A stretch of DNA of 64,000 bases from Pirellulaceae bacterium (GTDB lineage Bacteria; Planctomycetota; Planctomycetia; Pirellulales; Pirellulaceae). The stretch spans positions 1 to 64,000 of the forward strand of contig JAHDXO010000050.1 in the NCBI GenBank assembly GCA_023382975.1, given 5' to 3'. A model generated the notes under the pieces. The model was not told where the DNA came from, searched no databases, and saw only the letters and a program-made list of their open reading frames with translations. Position 1 is the stretch's first letter. Every line of letters begins with the position of its first letter. Of this stretch, positions 45,401 through 52,519 are shown one piece after another. The position numbers and the translations under genes are program-made.

Positions 45401-47278
45401 AGCGATGGGGCCGTACGGCTGTGGGACGTAGACTCCCCTCAACCCGTCCGCCGTTGGCAGCAAGGCGAGATGCGAGATCCATCGACGCTGCGGCAGATCG
45501 GCGCCTCGTTCAGCAAGGACAACCAGCGAGTGTTGACTTGGGGCGACGATGGCACGGCCCAGTTGTGGGACGTCAACTCGGATACCCCGCGGCGTATCTG
45601 GAGGCATGACCGTTCTGTCTCCGGGGCGACGTTCGACCGCGACGAGCGTCGCGTCCTGACGTGGAGCGATGACGGACGAACGCGTCTGTGGGACAAGGAG
45701 TCCGGTAGGCCGCTAGCCGAGTGGAAACATGACGATCGCGTGTCCGGCGCGATATTTGACCGAACGGAGGAGCGCGTGCTCACGTGGGGCAACGACGGGA
45801 TCGCTCGCTTCTGGAACATCCCGCCACCGGATCTGTTGTCTCAATGGGACCACTCCCTGGTCTCTACTGCCGCATTCGGTCCAAACGAGAGCAGAGTGCT
45901 TTCCCTGGGCAATGATGAACTGAAGCTGTGGGATGTCGGTACAAACCAGTTCGTTCAGAACTGGCACCATCCCGGGGGAGTCGACGGTGTCGTCTTCAGT
46001 GGCAACGGCTGCCGCTTGCTGAGTTGGAGCAATTCGTACGAGAGTCTGTGCCTATGGTCGGTCGACTCAAGACAGGCGATGCAGAAGTGTGACGGCCAGG
46101 CGGTGGTGTTTTGCCGTCGTCCGGGTGAGAATCGGCGCCGAGTGCTCACGCGGGGCAAGGATGGCACGACGCAGCTATGGGATGTCGAGAGCGACCAGCG
46201 GCCCCTCCGGACGTGGCGGTCGGAGGCAGAAGTGTATGGCGTCGCGTTTAGCGCGGACGAGAGCCGGCTTGCGGCGTGGAGCAGGGATGGCAAGGTCATG
46301 ATCTGGGATATCGCCTCCGACGGGCCGCTCCAGCAGTGGACTCACGACTTCATTATTGGCGCGGGGTTCGATCGCGACGGGCGTCGCGTGCTGACGTGGG
46401 GCAACGATGGCAAATCGCGCCTGTGGGACGTCACGTCGGACCGGCCGGTCCACACGTGGAGCCACGACGAGCCAACCTTGTCCGAGGGAGCCAAATCCGT
46501 CACGGTCCTCGGCGCGCAGTTCAATCGCGATGAGCGCTGCGTCCTCACGTGGAGTACCGATCGGACGGCGAGATTGTGGGAAGTGAAATCCGGCAAATGC
46601 CTCCGCGTGTGGAGGCACCGAGGCGCGGTCGAAGGTGCGTCGTTTAGCGAAGACGGGGACCGCATCGGTACCTGGAGCGAAGATGAGACGATCCGCGTGT
46701 GGGACGCAAGGTCTGACCAGCCTCTTCGAGAGTGGCACCATGACACGCGCCCCGGTGGCCGCCTCGCCGGCGCATCGTTCAGCCGAGACTGTCGACGCGT
46801 CCTGACATGGCCAAAGCAAGGAAATCATGTGGGCTTGTGGGACCTGGGATCGCAGGAGCTGGTACGCAGTTGGGACCAAGTGAACGGTGTCACAGGGGCC
46901 ATGTTCAGCCCGAACGAACTCATGGTCTTGTCCTGGAGCCAATCTGGTTCCGCTCGATTGTGGGACGTTACGCAAGATCAATGGCTCGTTGAGTGGAAGC
47001 ACACCCCGGGGGTGACGGGAGCGAGATTCACTCGCGACTCCCGCCGCGCACTGACTTGGGGTCAGGACGGGATGGTGAGGCTCTGGGACCTTTGGGTGGA
47101 CTTGAATATCCCGATCGAGGAGCGGAAGTGGGAGTTGGAAGTTCGCACGGGAACGACGATGGACAACGATGGGCGGTACAAGGTTCTGAACTGGCAGGAA
47201 TGGTCAAGACAAGTTCGGCTGTGGGAAGCCCGCAGGCCCGGAACTCGAGTTCTGGAACTCCCCGAGCCGGGCGTCTGA
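42416..47278 (+). CDS. TIR-STAND ATPase-WD40 protein
   Basis: The product has 1620 residues. Residues 3-130 are a TIR domain: TLFISYSTKDRAAAADMYKR at the start, and WRESRWCFAELVYA where NADase TIRs carry the catalytic Glu. Residues 147-600 are a STAND-type (nSTAND1-like) ATPase: PYPGLNVFTEKDAGVYFGRD, Walker A GSSGAGKSS at 194-202, Walker B LVVDQFEELL near 305, then a winged-helix-like EVAHEAIFRRW region. Residues about 607-628 form a membrane helix (MALIAAVILVLAIAAGYFG). From 690 to the end come about 20 WD40 blades of the type RVLTWSDDGxxRLWDV. The whole looks like a sensor (WD40), switch (STAND) and effector (TIR) in one chain. It is probably a defence or cell-death protein, unproven. Confidence 0.92.
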   Translation: MSTLFISYSTKDRAAAADMYKRAVGKGFHAPFLDYHPEAGIPAGAEWERTLYCTLRGCRALLVLYSKNWRESRWCFAELVYAKMMGKHVFPIVIDPSITPSDIDPVLAEYQAVYPCRDREAAYDRLWKSLDDERLDPYDDFGWDFGRSPYPGLNVFTEKDAGVYFGRDDEIREVTERLRRMRNQGQPRMLMIVGSSGAGKSSLLRAGVLPRLRTKANATPWLILPTLRWAEAHSRGQTLNDALAWWLANPFAPEPPPQDWPWRDWQQTQHRLTPIAAEPDAEAQALIEAVRDLLARGRPDATPVLVVDQFEELLLPTAGEGGSRFLQLLRQSLSAPNSPLLAIGTLRSDFQDLYDRHALRLDPLLYESYGLRTMPRERFADVIRRPGERVEVTFEETLVQRMVADTSTEDALPLLAFTLRLLYDHRGSNKRLTLDEYQALEGLEGSVKRAAQEAFDECHPTRAIELAVRECFVMHLTQSGEQGGEVTRRPAKWSDLPAESRPVLDKFIEKRLLTSRGEGAERYVEVAHEAIFRRWDRLKQWLDESRDILHWRAAIKRDWSELQSAGLRGAKLAQAKPWLKDRREELSKDERELIRRGISRERWTQRAMALIAAVILVLAIAAGYFGCRSTIDAQAARQSEREAYRQLASVKWNQAFTQRDYDLQPLKAAWSFLYAAEISLKAEDPTAARSALLAERGLDGTVVRSVPLQVRDARVVPATGQLFTWGWGPDVLVWPPGEKEPIRIWKHDANLCAVAFSGDERRVFTWSDDGKARLWNVDSREPLHVWTDVPASDTQSHVSCSRDGRRVLVWTGDGTVRLLTDNSKRPHATWEGTAALFSLDEQRALTWGPDNAARLWDVQSGRKIREWRHVVEQAEEPSQVRGAAFAPNNRFVLTWSNDNRVRLWDVEADQPVHTCWHDVSVYYGTLRGATFSDDGQLVVTWGSFGEVRLWSVGSDQPQKIWLHERTADERDQKQTAPYVQDAIFSRDNRRVLSWSSDGAVRLWDVDSPQPVRRWQQGEMRDPSTLRQIGASFSKDNQRVLTWGDDGTAQLWDVNSDTPRRIWRHDRSVSGATFDRDERRVLTWSDDGRTRLWDKESGRPLAEWKHDDRVSGAIFDRTEERVLTWGNDGIARFWNIPPPDLLSQWDHSLVSTAAFGPNESRVLSLGNDELKLWDVGTNQFVQNWHHPGGVDGVVFSGNGCRLLSWSNSYESLCLWSVDSRQAMQKCDGQAVVFCRRPGENRRRVLTRGKDGTTQLWDVESDQRPLRTWRSEAEVYGVAFSADESRLAAWSRDGKVMIWDIASDGPLQQWTHDFIIGAGFDRDGRRVLTWGNDGKSRLWDVTSDRPVHTWSHDEPTLSEGAKSVTVLGAQFNRDERCVLTWSTDRTARLWEVKSGKCLRVWRHRGAVEGASFSEDGDRIGTWSEDETIRVWDARSDQPLREWHHDTRPGGRLAGASFSRDCRRVLTWPKQGNHVGLWDLGSQELVRSWDQVNGVTGAMFSPNELMVLSWSQSGSARLWDVTQDQWLVEWKHTPGVTGARFTRDSRRALTWGQDGMVRLWDLWVDLNIPIEERKWELEVRTGTTMDNDGRYKVLNWQEWSRQVRLWEARRPGTRVLELPEPGV

Positions 47279-47634
47279 AACCTCGGCACAGTCGTTCTGA
47301 TTTCGGTGGCGACGATTCGCACCTGCTGAAAGTGCGCCGCATCGGCCGAGATTTCTCATATGGCGACAACGTGCGTGATGCGAAATTCGGCTTCTATCTG
47401 AGCCGCCAAGATGAAGACGGGGAGACGCAGAGACAGGGAGGCAGGAGCGAGCAGAACGATTGATGACAGAAAAATGGGCCGAGTCCGTCCGCGCTGAACG
47501 AAAGCATCTTTCTGCCAGCCATGTTACTGCCGGACCTCGTGAACCCTCTTCAGGGTTGGCGATTGGCGGGAACCGGCAACCCACGGTGCGCTGCGCGACC
47601 CTGGTCTACGGTGTGGGCTAACGAGCCGGCGGCA
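47279..47634. other. Intergenic region with a partial dispersed repeat
   Basis: No gene is supported. A partial copy of the dispersed repeat lies at 47411-47480. The flanking genes converge here. Confidence 0.55.
47411..47480 (+). repeat. Dispersed repeat copy 1 (partial)
   Basis: The sequence ATGAAGACGGGGAGACGCAG and a later GACAGAAAAATGGGCC match the left part of the copies at 49.49 and 52.20 kb. The right part is absent. Confidence 0.7.
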
Positions 47635-47868
47635 TCAGTAACGACCGACGGGGACTTCCAGGGTGCGGTCGCTGGGCGTCGTGCCGCGGCCGACTTCGGC
47701 CACGCGGCGGAGGACCGAGGCGTCGAAATAACGGGCGCCGCACTTGTCGCAGACGCCGATCGGCACATCTTCCAGGATCACGAAACTGCCTTTGTGACGC
47801 AACGCTTCCCGCTGGACGCGCCGCGTCTGGACCTGGCCCCCACAGTGTTCGCAGGTGAAATCGTACAT
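47635..47868 (-). CDS. YgiT-type (MqsA N-terminal-like) zinc-finger antitoxin
   Basis: The product has 77 residues. It begins YDFTCEHCGGQV, then VIL EDVPIGVCDKCGARYFD, giving the two CxxC pairs that bind zinc in the MqsA/YgiT N-terminal domain. The last 20 residues are short and lack the HTH of full MqsA. Such genes normally follow a DUF4258 (MqsR-like) toxin gene. Upstream (47869-48010) only short frames remain, one ending MRLLATFRTPVSAMSQIK, which may be the remains of the toxin. The antitoxin appears to be an orphan. Confidence 0.8.
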   Translation of the reverse strand: MYDFTCEHCGGQVQTRRVQREALRHKGSFVILEDVPIGVCDKCGARYFDASVLRRVAEVGRGTTPSDRTLEVPVGRY

Positions 47869-47980
47869 GGCTTGACTGCTACTTGATCTGCGACATGGCG
47901 GATACCGGCGTACGGAAAGTGGCCAACAGACGCATATTCCATCACAAGGCAGTTGTCGTGTCGCGATGTCTTGAAATGCA

Positions 47981-48300
47981 GCGTACGGGAGCTACTGCTC
48001 GCCGGCACTTCGGGCTGGTTGGCATCCCGATCAACCGTGAACCCGAATTATTCACGGGGGCGCGTTGCAGCACAGGCAGCTTGCCTGTGTTCCCCAAATA
48101 CAGGCTGGCAGCCTGTACTACGGCCCCGCGGAGCACTTCGTGAATAATCCGGGTGAACTGCTCCGCATCGGCTGGGCTCAGCTCGGCTCGACGCCAATCA
48201 TTGACAGAAAGAGGAAAAGCCGCCGAGCAGGCGAGGAGGGCCGGTTGAACCGACCTTCTCAGCGATCGGAGCCGGGGACTACTGATTGCGTTCGGCCAGC
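47981..48300 (+). repeat. Dispersed repeat copy 2 with deoC-like 3' part, interrupted by a MITE-like element
   Basis: The sequence from TACGGGAGCTACTGCTCG to CGGCTCGACGCCAATCATTG matches copies 3 and 4, but is split between GTGAAC and CTGCTCCGC by about 112 bases (see next entry). After TTGACAGAAAGAGG the sequence goes on as a decayed version of the deoC 3' end (GACTACTGATTGCG near 48277). Confidence 0.8.
48042..48153. mobile_element. MITE-like element inserted in dispersed repeat copy 2
   Basis: The element is about 112 bases. Ends are inverted repeats: CCCGAATTATTCACG at the left and CGTGAATAATCCGGG at the right, 14 of 15 paired. It is flanked by a direct repeat TGAAC (GTGAAC if one base more is counted). 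Copies 3 and 4 of the host repeat have a single TGAAC and no insert, so the empty site is visible. The inside has two further hairpins (CACAGGCAGCTTGCCTGTG and ACAGGCTGGCAGCCTGT). It has no coding capacity; a transposase must come from elsewhere. Confidence 0.8.
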
Positions 48301-48492
48301 GATGGCACCGGATCAGGAACCGGATCACCGCGGCGAGCGCACTAGCGTACGCGCCGTCTCTGGTTGCGTCGTCGCGGTTTGGCGACGCTCGCCAGCAGCG
48401 ATCATCCGCGGGGGTCTATCATGACCAATCTGTTTCAATTCCGACGCGTGGTTGATTGCCAAGGACGCGCTTTGCAGTCGCCGTACGAGTCG
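48301..48492. other. Intergenic region, nothing recognised
   Basis: This stretch follows repeat copy 2 and lies at the 3' end of the VapC gene. I see neither a gene nor a clear terminator. Confidence 0.4.
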
Positions 48493-48891
48493 TTACGGCC
48501 TCAGCCAGTCGTCGAATCGCAGGCTGGGGATGCTGCAGAAGTCTGCCGTGTTGTGCGTCACGAGCGTCAAGTCATGCACCAAAGCGACAGAGGCGATCAT
48601 CAAATCGGGCACCGGAACCGCGATTCCCTTCTGCCACAGTTCCCCTTGACTCTTGCCAAACTGTTCGGCACACGCCGAATCAAAGTCCAACACGGCGACC
48701 TCTGGCAGCAAATCTGCGATTAGAGTCAAGAGCCGAAACGAATTGGGGTGCTTGTAGGCGCCAGCGTAGAGTTCCGCCAGAACGACGCTAGGAATCGCGA
48801 TCCGGCCCGAATATTGGAAAAAGTAGTGAGCCAGGCCACCCGGACGGCGCATGTGAGCGGAGCAAATGTTCGTGTCCAGGAGGTGTGTCAT
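48493..48891 (-). CDS. vapC: PIN-domain toxin (VapC type)
   Basis: The product has 132 residues. PIN-domain acids are in place: HLLDTNICS near the start, SVVLAELYAGA with the second acid, VPDLMIASVALVHDLTLVTH with the third, and NTADFCSIP with the fourth. The family cleaves RNA, often tRNA. The start overlaps the antitoxin stop by four bases, the normal vapBC layout. Confidence 0.92.
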   Translation of the reverse strand: MTHLLDTNICSAHMRRPGGLAHYFFQYSGRIAIPSVVLAELYAGAYKHPNSFRLLTLIADLLPEVAVLDFDSACAEQFGKSQGELWQKGIAVPVPDLMIASVALVHDLTLVTHNTADFCSIPSLRFDDWLRP

Positions 48892-49130
48892 TCTTCGACC
48901 ATTTGGGGCCGACGTTCAAGTCTGCGGGCTTTGTGAATCTCATCCATGATCCCATCCCAATGCGGATCGTCTGCCAAGGCACCAGCGGTCCGCAGGATGC
49001 CTGCGCCCCACGGTTGCGCCGGTTGGGGCACATTCACCTGGATCTCGACAGGCTGCCCTTCGGCGATGCCGAGGTCTTCATCTAGTTCGATCGTTCTGCC
49101 ACGCGCAATGCCGTGAATTGTCCTGGCCAT
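48888..49130 (-). CDS. vapB: VapB-type antitoxin
   Basis: The product has 80 residues from the ATG at 49130, which has GGAGAA at better spacing than the ATG six bases upstream. The N-terminal half IHGIARGRTIELDEDLGIAE has the AbrB-like or DUF2281-like beta pattern for DNA binding, and the C-terminal half (ILRTAGALADDPHWDGIMDE) is the toxin-binding helix. The pair should repress its own promoter, located just upstream. Confidence 0.85.
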   Translation of the reverse strand: MARTIHGIARGRTIELDEDLGIAEGQPVEIQVNVPQPAQPWGAGILRTAGALADDPHWDGIMDEIHKARRLERRPQMVEE

Positions 49131-49486
49131 CGTCATTTCTCCGCTCTTCTACGTGCGCTGCTGACGCACCGCCTATCGCGGGGTCCGTTGCTCAAGGCTG
49201 GTCTAGCCGATGCCGTCCATCCGCCGACACGGAAATAGTACCGTCGACACGCAGATCAGTCCAGCGCGTCTTTTGCCGGGCTGTCCGGCAAAGCGGCTGC
49301 ACGAGCCGGAGGTAGAGTACTGGCGAAGCAGCACCAGTCAGCAGGAACTGCTGTCCAAGCTGCCGCACGAAGCCGTGTTCATCGACGGCCCAAAGCAGGT
49401 GGCAGCCAACTTCCAGCAACTGCGCCCGCGCCCGATGCGTACCGGCGGTACCTGCCCGATGCCTCCCGTGTGAACCGGCTGCCGCG
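49131..49486. other. Intergenic region upstream of vapB
   Basis: The vapBC promoter is expected at the left end. The rest has open frames on both strands with no family signal. I see nothing more. Confidence 0.45.
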
Positions 49487-49667
49487 GATGAAGACGGGGA
49501 GACGCGGAGAAGGGGGGTCGGCAGAAAAATGGATGGCAGAAAAATGGGCCATGCCGCCGTACGGGTGCTCCTGCTCGCGGGCACTTCGGGCTGGTAGGCA
49601 TCCCGATCAACCTTGAACCGCTCCGCATCGGCTGGGCTCGGCTCGACGCCAATCATTGACAGAAAGA
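49487..49667 (+). repeat. Dispersed repeat copy 3
   Basis: This is a full copy of about 180 bases, roughly 95 percent like copy 4 by eye. It holds two GGCAGAAAAATGG units in tandem, then GCATCCCGATCAACCTTGAA and CGCTCCGCATCGGCTGGGCT. It keeps the uninterrupted TGAAC site that the MITE-like element entered in copy 2. Confidence 0.85.
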
Positions 49668-49670
49668 TGA

Positions 49671-49765
49671 AATACCGCCGCCGCGAAGCCGCGGAGGGGG
49701 CGGGAGGGCCGGTCTCGGCGTCAAACTCCATCATCGGCACCGGCGGCTACTGATCGCGCAGCGCC
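49671..49765 (+). pseudogene. Fragment of the deoC 3' end
   Basis: From AATACCGCCGCCGCGAA to ATCGGCACCGGCGGCTACTG the sequence matches the last 85 bases of deoC (40650-40735) with a changed middle. It directly follows repeat copy 3. In deoC these bases encode the C-terminal tail; here there is no upstream deoC. Confidence 0.75.
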
Positions 49766-49997
49766 GGTACACTGCCTTCGCCAGGAGCAGAACCGCGACG
49801 CTGAAATGCGATGCTTGCGGAGTTGCGGATCGACAACCCGCGATCTTGGGCATCCGCGCAGGATGGGCTCTCTCGAAAAAAGAGGCAGAAAAGACCGCAA
49901 AAAGGTTGCCGGCGATCGCATTTCGGGATATCCTTCCGGCTACTTATTCGGATCTACTCTTGTACGCTTCATCTTCTCGCAGCAATCGGAGGTTGAT

Positions 49998-52013
49998 ATG
50001 CCGAGCTTCCTTCTCCATTGGTTTCCGAAAACGAACCGTCCGCAGAAGCTGCCCCACAAGCCGCGACGCGCCGGACGTTTTTTGCGAGTCGAGCCGCTTG
50101 AGACGAGGGCGTTGCTGGCTACGTTTGCGGTAGACACCTTCCTGGACACGGTCGACGCGATCCCCGGTGACGGTGTGGCTCTCGATGCCAACGGCAGGAC
50201 CAGCTTGCGGGCGGCCGTGATGGAAGCCAATGCACTGGGCGGCAGCCACACGATTGAATTGCGGGAGGGTTGGTACGGACTCGACATTCAGACGGCGTCG
50301 ACTTCGGATGTGGCAGACACAACCGACCTGGACGTCACCGCCCACATCACGGTGATTGGTGACGGCGCTGACACGACGACCATCGATGCCAACGGGTTGT
50401 ACCGGATCTTCCATGTCCATTTCGGTGCGACGCTGAACTTGCGCGGTGTGACGTTGACCGGTGGCAGCGTCACCGCAACATCCGACGGCGGTGCTGGTGG
50501 CGGGGCGATTCTGTCGTCAGGAACACTGAGCGTCTCCGACAGCGTGATCCGGGACAATTTCGGGAGTTTTCGGGGAGCGGTGGATGTGAGCAGCGGGTCG
50601 GCCACGATTACGCGGACAGCGCTGCTCAACAATCGAGCCGGAGCCGATGGCTCCACCAACGGTTCTGGCGGAGCGATCAGTGCCCGCAGTGCCACGGTCA
50701 CCATCCGCGACAGCCTGTTCAGCGGCAACTCGGCGACGGGCAGCGGGGGCGCAATCACTCAGAATTTCGGACAGTTCCAGATCGAGAACAGCACCATCAG
50801 CGGAAATTCCTTGTCCGGGGCGAGTTCCGTTACGGCACCGAAGATGGGAGGCGGTATCTACGCCAACTCCGGAGTGCTCAATCTCCTTCACACGACGATC
50901 ATCGGCAATCGAGCCGAGGTTGGCGGCGGAGTGTATTACGCGAATTCAACCACATCGTCGGTGAAGCTAACGAATTCGTTGGTGGCGCAGAACGAGGCAT
51001 CCAATGGCATGGACGTGCGGGGCCCGGTCGTCAGCGGTGGCGGCAACCTGATCGGCGCGTTCGATGGTTGGGGCACGTTCGTCGGTTCCGACATCCTCGG
51101 ATCGACGGTCAGTCCCGTGGATCCGATGGTTGGAGCGCTGGCAGACAACGGCGGTCCGACATGGACCCATGCCTTGCTGCGGGACAGTCCCGCGATCGAC
51201 GCGGCCTTAGCGGCCCCAGCGTTGTCCGGCGATCAGCGCGGCTTGACGCGTCCTGTCGGTGCGGCGCCGGACATCGGGGCGTTTGAACTTCAACCCAGCG
51301 ATCCCGGATACAACCGGCCGCCGGTTGCGGTCGACGATTTCTTCGCGGTGATCGGCGACAATACGTTCTTGGCCGACACCCCCGGCGTTCTCGCCAACGA
51401 CAGCGATCCCGACGGCGATGTGCTCGAAGCGATCTTGATCGATGTCTCGTCGCACGGGGCACTGCAACTGAACGCCGACGGCTCGTTTTCCTATGTCCCG
51501 AACACGGGCTTTGCGGGAATCGACAGCTTTACCTACCGGGTCTCCGACGGACAACTCGAAAGCGCCGTCGCTACCGTCACCCTCGAAGTCACCGCGCTGA
51601 CCGACACGATCGAAATCGACATCAAGCCGGGCAATTCGACCAACAAGATCGACCTGGCGACCGAAGCGTGGATCACGGTGGCCGTTCTGGGCAGCGAGTT
51701 CTTCGATGTGACCCAAGTCGACGTGGGGTCTTTGCGCTTCGGCGCCACGGGCACCGAGGACTCGATCGAACGAAGCGGCAAGGGCGCCAAGGCCACGCTC
51801 GTCTTCCAGTTGGTCGACATCGACGGCGATGGGCACCTCGATTTGGTCGCTCGCTTCGAGACGAAAAAAACCGGACTGGCCGCGGGAGATACTCAAGCAA
51901 CGCTGGCCGGCAGCCTGCTCGACGGGCGATCATTCGAGATCGCGCAGGGCGTGGAAGTCGTCTCGACCAACTCGGGAGGCGGGAAAGGCAACGGCAAACC
52001 CCCGAAGAAGTAG
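49998..52013 (+). CDS. Extracellular beta-helix protein with tandem-95-type domain
   Basis: I chose the ATG at 49998 (671 residues), six bases after GGAGG. The N-terminus has the planctomycete export signature RFLRVEPLETRALLATFAVD (the 'EPLExRxLL' motif). Residues 40-420 are a polymorphic beta-helix with many Asn/Ser/Gly turns: TLNLRGVTLTGGSVTATSDG, TVTIRDSLFSGNSATGSGGA, and the choice-of-anchor-Q ending RDSPAIDAALAAPALSGDQR then GAAPDIGAFE. Residues 430-525 form a cadherin-like tandem domain (VDDFFAVIGDNTFLADTPGV then LANDSDPDGD). The last part (IEIDIKPGNSTNKIDLATEA) is another conserved surface domain. The tail is Gly/Lys-rich. Probably a cell-surface or secreted adhesin-like protein. Confidence 0.85.
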   Translation: MPSFLLHWFPKTNRPQKLPHKPRRAGRFLRVEPLETRALLATFAVDTFLDTVDAIPGDGVALDANGRTSLRAAVMEANALGGSHTIELREGWYGLDIQTASTSDVADTTDLDVTAHITVIGDGADTTTIDANGLYRIFHVHFGATLNLRGVTLTGGSVTATSDGGAGGGAILSSGTLSVSDSVIRDNFGSFRGAVDVSSGSATITRTALLNNRAGADGSTNGSGGAISARSATVTIRDSLFSGNSATGSGGAITQNFGQFQIENSTISGNSLSGASSVTAPKMGGGIYANSGVLNLLHTTIIGNRAEVGGGVYYANSTTSSVKLTNSLVAQNEASNGMDVRGPVVSGGGNLIGAFDGWGTFVGSDILGSTVSPVDPMVGALADNGGPTWTHALLRDSPAIDAALAAPALSGDQRGLTRPVGAAPDIGAFELQPSDPGYNRPPVAVDDFFAVIGDNTFLADTPGVLANDSDPDGDVLEAILIDVSSHGALQLNADGSFSYVPNTGFAGIDSFTYRVSDGQLESAVATVTLEVTALTDTIEIDIKPGNSTNKIDLATEAWITVAVLGSEFFDVTQVDVGSLRFGATGTEDSIERSGKGAKATLVFQLVDIDGDGHLDLVARFETKKTGLAAGDTQATLAGSLLDGRSFEIAQGVEVVSTNSGGGKGNGKPPKK

Positions 52014-52084
52014 CGGTCACTTTTCGGCACCACGACCGAGCGACAGACTACGACCGCAGGTCTCCCAAGCTGCTGGAGACCTGC

Positions 52085-52205
52085 GCAGCGACGATTTCAA
52101 ACGCCGACTATGCGAGACCTGCGAACGCGCCGGAGCCGACTGGGTCACGACGTCCACCGGCTACGGCTTCGTCAAACAGCCCGACGGCAGCTACAACTAC
52201 CGCGG
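52085..52205 (+). pseudogene. Internal fragment of deoC with changed active-site Lys
   Basis: These 121 bases match deoC 40370-40489 at all but seven positions. The frame is kept and reads DWVTTSTGYGF where intact DeoC reads DWVKTSTGYGF, so the Schiff-base Lys codon AAG has become ACG. It runs straight into repeat copy 4 at CTACCGCGG. Confidence 0.88.
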
Positions 52206-52400
52206 ATGAAGATGGGGAGACGCGGAGAAGGGGAGTCGGCAGAAAAATGGATGGCAGAAAAATGGGCCCATGCCGCCGTACGGGAGATCCTGCTCGCGGG
52301 CGATTTGGGCTGGTAGGCATCCCGATCAACCTTGAACCGCTCCGCATCGGCTGGGCTCGGCTCGACGCCAATCATTGACAAGAAGATTGATGACAGAAAG
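52204..52400 (+). repeat. Dispersed repeat copy 4
   Basis: This copy is nearly the same as copy 3, with the uninterrupted TGAAC site at about 52331-52335. After CCAATCATTGACAAGAAG come AGATACGCTGGGTCTCC and CATCGTTGTCA, which resemble bases just after deoC (CTGGTCTCCGTCGTTGGT). Confidence 0.85.
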
Positions 52401-52519
52401 ATACGCTGGGTCTCCATCGTTGTCACAGGATGGACTCCGCCCCGTTTTGTGCGCATCATGTTCTTCGGTCAGTGCATCACCGAGTCGTGTTGGTAGTCGA
52501 CGGATCGGAGGATTCCGCC

